Assembly (NCBI GenBank): GCA_023052935.1
Contig: CM041294.1
Location: 151,355,899-151,419,898 of the forward strand
Source: Piezodorus guildinii
Taxonomy: Eukaryota; Arthropoda; Insecta; Hemiptera; Pentatomidae
DNA: 64,000 nucleotides
Direction: 5' to 3'
The notes beneath the pieces were generated by a model. That model ran no database searches and was not told the origin of the DNA. It was given only the letters and a program-made list of their open reading frames with translations. A program made the position numbers and the translations under genes. Shown here piece after piece: positions 60,490 to 64,000 of this stretch; positions within the stretch are counted from its first letter, which is position 1, and every line of letters begins with the position of its first letter.

Positions 60490-60730
60490 GAATATTAACC
60501 TCGCATCCCAATGATTCCAAAAGATTTTGGAGTTTTAAAAAAATTCAATTTTTAAAAGAATTCAATTTTCCGTTAAAGTTATCTTATGCCGTAACAATTA
60601 ATAAATCACAGGCGCAAACATTTAAACACGTAGGAATCGATTTAACTCAAGACTGCTTTTCACACGTTCAGTATATGTCGCGTTGTCAAGATCGGCTTGC
60701 GGAGAATATTAGTATGTTCTTCTGCCACAA
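60490..60730 (+). pseudogene. Helitron helicase (Pif1-like) C-terminal remnant
   Basis: Reads [18 protein letters not shown], a frameshift, then [34 protein letters not shown] and MSRC. These match the last helicase motifs of Helitron Rep-Hel proteins: PRIP..P, FP(L)KL.(Y/F)A.TINK(S)QGQ(T)(F), VG(I)DL...CFSHGQLYVA.SR. Gln replaces Gly in the usual QGQ step (QAQ), and the LYVA segment is broken. The next Helitron-like repeat starts 19 bp later, as expected if the repeat is the 3' tail of this element. Confidence 0.78.
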
Positions 60731-60748
60731 GAAAATAAAAATAAAAAG

Positions 60749-61466
60749 TCTGGTGCGGGCAAAACACGACTTTCACTTACCTCCATTTTTAAAATCAACG
60801 AAACAATGGTCCAATACAGTTAGAGATAAAATACGTGAAAATGTGTTTTATTAACAAATCTATTATAATATTATCTAGAATAATCAGTTAGTTTTTTCGG
60901 CTTTTCATCACTCTTTATTAACTTTTACAAGCTCTTGTGTATTAGATAATATTTTTCTAAAATTTTTAGCTTTCCAACGGTATATTATCCGTGTATATTA
61001 CTGTTGTTTTGTTCATAATAAAAAAATTGCATTAAAAACATATTTTTTTAGTTTTCTCCTTTAGTTAGATATCGAATTCGTTCAACTTATATATATTTAT
61101 ATGTCTTTCATCGGTGGTAACAAGATAATATATTTATTTTTACAACATCTACGAAATAAAAGGTGCTTTGCGGGAAAAAAAAAAAAAAAATACGGCATTT
61201 AAGCCCTGTCACACCATTTTAATCAGAATCGAGAAAATCGAATAAAAGGTGCAAAACGTATGGTATAAAGTGGCTCTTCTGGTAAGCTCATTTTGATGAT
61301 AAAGGTTTTGTAACGTCTCAAGCGTATATTTGTTTTAAATATGAAATTTCAGTTTTACAGACACACACAGACAGACCTTTTAGCGGGACTTGGTTATTTT
61401 GACTCAGGGGACCATAAAACGTGTATTTCCGTTGAAAACTGCTTTTATATATAGTAAGTGAAAGTA
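60749..61466 (-). mobile_element. Helitron-like repeat following the helicase remnant
   Basis: Starts TCTGGTGCGGGCAAAACACG and ends TATATATAGTAAGTGAAAGT. Slightly shorter than the 59569 copy because of internal deletions (near 61227 and 61437). With the helicase piece it makes a 5'-truncated Helitron of about 0.98 kb. Confidence 0.85.
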
Positions 61467-61494
61467 TAATACCATTACTTCTAAATCCCGATCA

Positions 61495-61718
61495 GGTCAC
61501 GGGTTCAAACCCGCAGGTGGTCCTAGGATTTTTTAATGGGAGTAAAAAATCCTTAGTTACGCCATCCTTCGGAGGGGACGTTAAAAGGTGGTCCCGAGCC
61601 TGTGCGATGTCAGGTACTCGTTAAAGATCCCTATCCTAATAAAACCTGGATAGGCAAAATTTAGGACTCCCACTGTAACATCGTCCGATTAGCCATAGTA
61701 GCATAAAGTGACGTTAAA
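61495..61718 (+). mobile_element. 5'-truncated tRNA-derived SINE with target-site duplication
   Basis: Begins at GGTCACGGGTTCAAACCCGC, inside the tRNA-like head, and keeps the body with CCTTCGGAGGGGACGTTAAA. A perfect 13-bp repeat TAAATCCCGATCA flanks it (61482-61494 and 61719-61731). The short 5' end with intact duplications points to incomplete reverse transcription. The A/C-rich tail of the 9684 copy is missing. Confidence 0.85.
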
Positions 61719-61960
61719 TAAATCCCGATCATCATAACATAAATTGACGTGGACGAAGTCGCGGGAAACAGCTAGTCTTTATATAATAAGTTACATCTGT
61801 TTTTCGAAACGTTGACCATTTTAATGTTGTGGTGCAGTATTTTCCACAACAATAATAATTATATCAGTAAAATATTAAATTACTCTTCGTAGAGCATGTC
61901 TGATTATAATATAACTAGGTTTCACAAATATTTTTCATTAAGGTAGTTACAATAATTTTT

Positions 61961-62639
61961 ACATTCACTTACTATATATAGTAAGGGAAAGTATTGCGAT
62001 CGTGAAAATTTTTGAATTCCAGTTTTCAACGGAAATACGCGTTTTAGGGTCCCCTGAGTCCAAATGACCAAGTCCCGCAAAAAGGTCTGTGTGTGGTGTG
62101 GTAACTCCCAGGCGAAAACGAAAAGTCCTATGAAACTGAAATTTTATATTTAAGACAAATGTACGCCCGAGACGTTACAAAACCTTTTTCATCAAAATGA
62201 GCTTGATTCTATAAAAATAACTATATTATCATGTTACCACCGATGAAAAACAGGTAAATATATAAATTGAATGAATTCGATACCCAACTAAAGGAGAAAA
62301 CAGAAAAACTATTTTTTTAATGCAATTTTTTGTTTTTGAACATAAGAGCAGTAATATCCATGTATGATATACCGTTGGAAAGCTAACGATTTTAGAAAAA
62401 ATATTATCTTATACTCAAGCTTTTAAAAGTTAATTGAGAGTGACGAAAAGGAGATAAATCTAACTGATGATTATAGATAATAATATAATAGTTTTTTTTT
62501 TTTTTAATAAAACATATGTTTCTATATAAATTCAATTTAATTAATTCTTTAATAGTTTCACGTATTTTTATATCTAACTGTATTCGAAAATTCTTCGAAA
62601 AATGGAGGTAACTGAAAGTCGTTTGTTGCCCGCACCAGA
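61961..62639 (+). mobile_element. Helitron-like repeat, internally deleted copy
   Basis: Intact ends (CACTTACTATATATAGTAAG and GTTGCCCGCACCAGA) with about 250 bp missing after the CATCAAAATGAGCTT block. Confidence 0.85.
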
Positions 62640-63098
62640 TGTTTTTAAATAATAATAATATAGAAAAAGTTTTAATAATAATTGTTATTTGGATTTTTTT
62701 TTTTTCTGGTCATTACCCAAGGTGTTTGGCATTATCCTACTAATTTTCTTTAGAGAGGTTAGCTATTGCTGAGAAGTGGATGGGATCATTTGCAAGATCC
62801 GTTGCGCAATAGGTGTAGTGTGTTCCCCCCGGGCGACACTGACCTCCGCCCGTGGCATTGGCCCTACTTAGCAACGCTACGGCGTCTCCCGATCTTGAGG
62901 TTTTCGGGGGAGTGTACCACGGCCAAGCACTTAATAATAATAATATGTAGAATAATTAAAAAAAAAAAAAAAAATAACTATCAAGAAAAGGTTCCGGAAT
63001 GTGTCTCACCGATTTCGATGAAATTTTTAAAGGTGAAACTTGTCATTAAAGCATTCACGGATTACGATGTCCAAGGGGTCAACGAGATGTCTGAAAAA
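62640..63098. other. GC-rich unidentified piece
   Basis: 62775-62930 is GC-rich and open on the + strand (CSVFPPGDTDLRPWHWPYLA in one reading), in contrast to its AT-rich surroundings. I do not recognise it. It may be a captured fragment or the edge of another element. Confidence 0.3.
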
Positions 63099-63945
63099 TC
63101 TGGTGCGGGCAACACACGACTTTCAATTACCTCCGTTTTTAAAACCGATTGAAGAATTTTTCAAGTACAGTAAGAGATAAAAATTAGTGAAACTATTAAA
63201 GAATTAATTAAATTACATTTCTATAGAAATATGTGTTTTATTAAAAAATCTATTATATTTTTATCAAAAATAATCAGTTAGTTTTATCGGCTTTTCATCA
63301 CTTTTAAACTTTTAAAAGCTTGTGTATGAGATAATATTTTTTCTAAAATCTTTAGCTTTCCAACGGTATATCATACATGTATATTACTGTTCTTATGTTC
63401 AGAAACAAACAATTGCATAAAAAATATATTTCAATATATTATTTCATTCAATTTATATATTTGCCTGTTTTTCATCAATGGTAACAAGATAATATAGTTA
63501 TTTTTATAGAATCGACTAAATTACAGGTATTTTAGAGAAAGAAAATTTAAAATATCGCCAATTAAGCCCTGTCAATCCATTTTAATCCGAATGAAACCTA
63601 CATGATATTAAAACCCATTAAATTTTTCATCGATAAAGCGTCGGAACCGTTTTCGAGAAAAACGAAAAAAGGTGCAAAATGCATGGTATAAAGTGGCTCT
63701 TCTGGTAAGCTCATTTGATGAAAAAGGTTTTGTAACGTCTCGGGCGTAAATTTCTCTTAAATATGAAATTTCAGTTTCATAGGACTTACCGTTTCCGCCC
63801 GGGAGTTACCACACACACAGAGCTTTTTGCGGGACATAGTTATTTGGACTCAGGGGACCCTAAAATGTATATTTCCGTTGAACACTGGAATTCGAAAATA
63901 TTCACGATCGCAATACTTTCCCTTACTATATATAGTAAGTGAAAG
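63099..63945 (-). mobile_element. Helitron-like repeat, complete copy
   Basis: Starts TCTGGTGCGGGCAACACACG and ends CCTTACTATATATAGTAAGT. Directly after it, 63946-64000 resumes family-internal sequence (GTGAAACTATTAAAGAATTA), so another copy is joined in tandem and continues past the window. Confidence 0.85.
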
Positions 63946-64000
63946 TAAAAATTAGTGAAACTATTAAAGAATTAATTAAATTAAATCTATAGAAAGATGT

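Overview
This is a 64 kb piece of an AT-rich, repeat-rich animal nuclear genome. It has very long introns, many (TA)n, poly-A and poly-T tracts, and retrotransposons and DNA transposons typical of arthropods. The one host gene I can identify is a Myc proto-oncogene orthologue whose protein features suggest an insect. A hemimetabolous insect, perhaps a hemipteran, would fit, but the sequence alone does not fix the species.

Centre (about 17-36.4 kb): the Myc locus on the + strand. A probable noncoding first exon ends at 18686. The coding exons are 21419-21535, 22184-22787 and 34306-35072. They splice in frame (phase 0, then phase 1) to a 495-residue protein with a Myc-box-1-like segment, the Myc-box-2 core DCMW, an acidic stretch ending in the Myc-box-3 signature EEIDVVSL, a basic helix-loop-helix and a leucine zipper. 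The 11.5 kb third intron holds GC-rich islands, a canonical CACGTG E-box, a GATA-site cluster, a small hairpin MITE, a tRNA-like SINE relic and a candidate 63-nt cassette exon that would keep the frame. The gene and about 3 kb on each side contain none of the large repeat families seen on the flanks.

Left flank (0-15.1 kb): several copies of a roughly 0.7-1.1 kb Helitron-like repeat, a Jockey-type LINE 3' end, a full tRNA-derived SINE with a 14-bp target-site duplication, a foldback element, and a 189-bp tandem duplication.

Right flank (36.4-64 kb): a MITE, two internally deleted mariner copies with matching terminal inverted repeats, and a Penelope-like element zone at 40.5-43.5 kb. That zone has a GIY-YIG endonuclease remnant and a nested inverted-repeat array carrying five hammerhead-ribozyme-like motifs. 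It is followed by many Jockey-type LINE fragments (several with an RT YADDT-type motif), a CR1/L2-like LINE, an RTE-like reverse transcriptase, a 5'-truncated SINE, and Helitron-like repeats. A helicase C-terminal remnant lies between two of those repeats, which ties the family to Helitrons.

The parts most worth a second look are the hammerhead-like array in the Penelope zone, the Helitron-like family with its subterminal inverted repeats, and the frame-preserving candidate exon in Myc intron 3. Nothing here is a complete autonomous mobile element, and I see no rRNA, functional tRNA or CRISPR locus.
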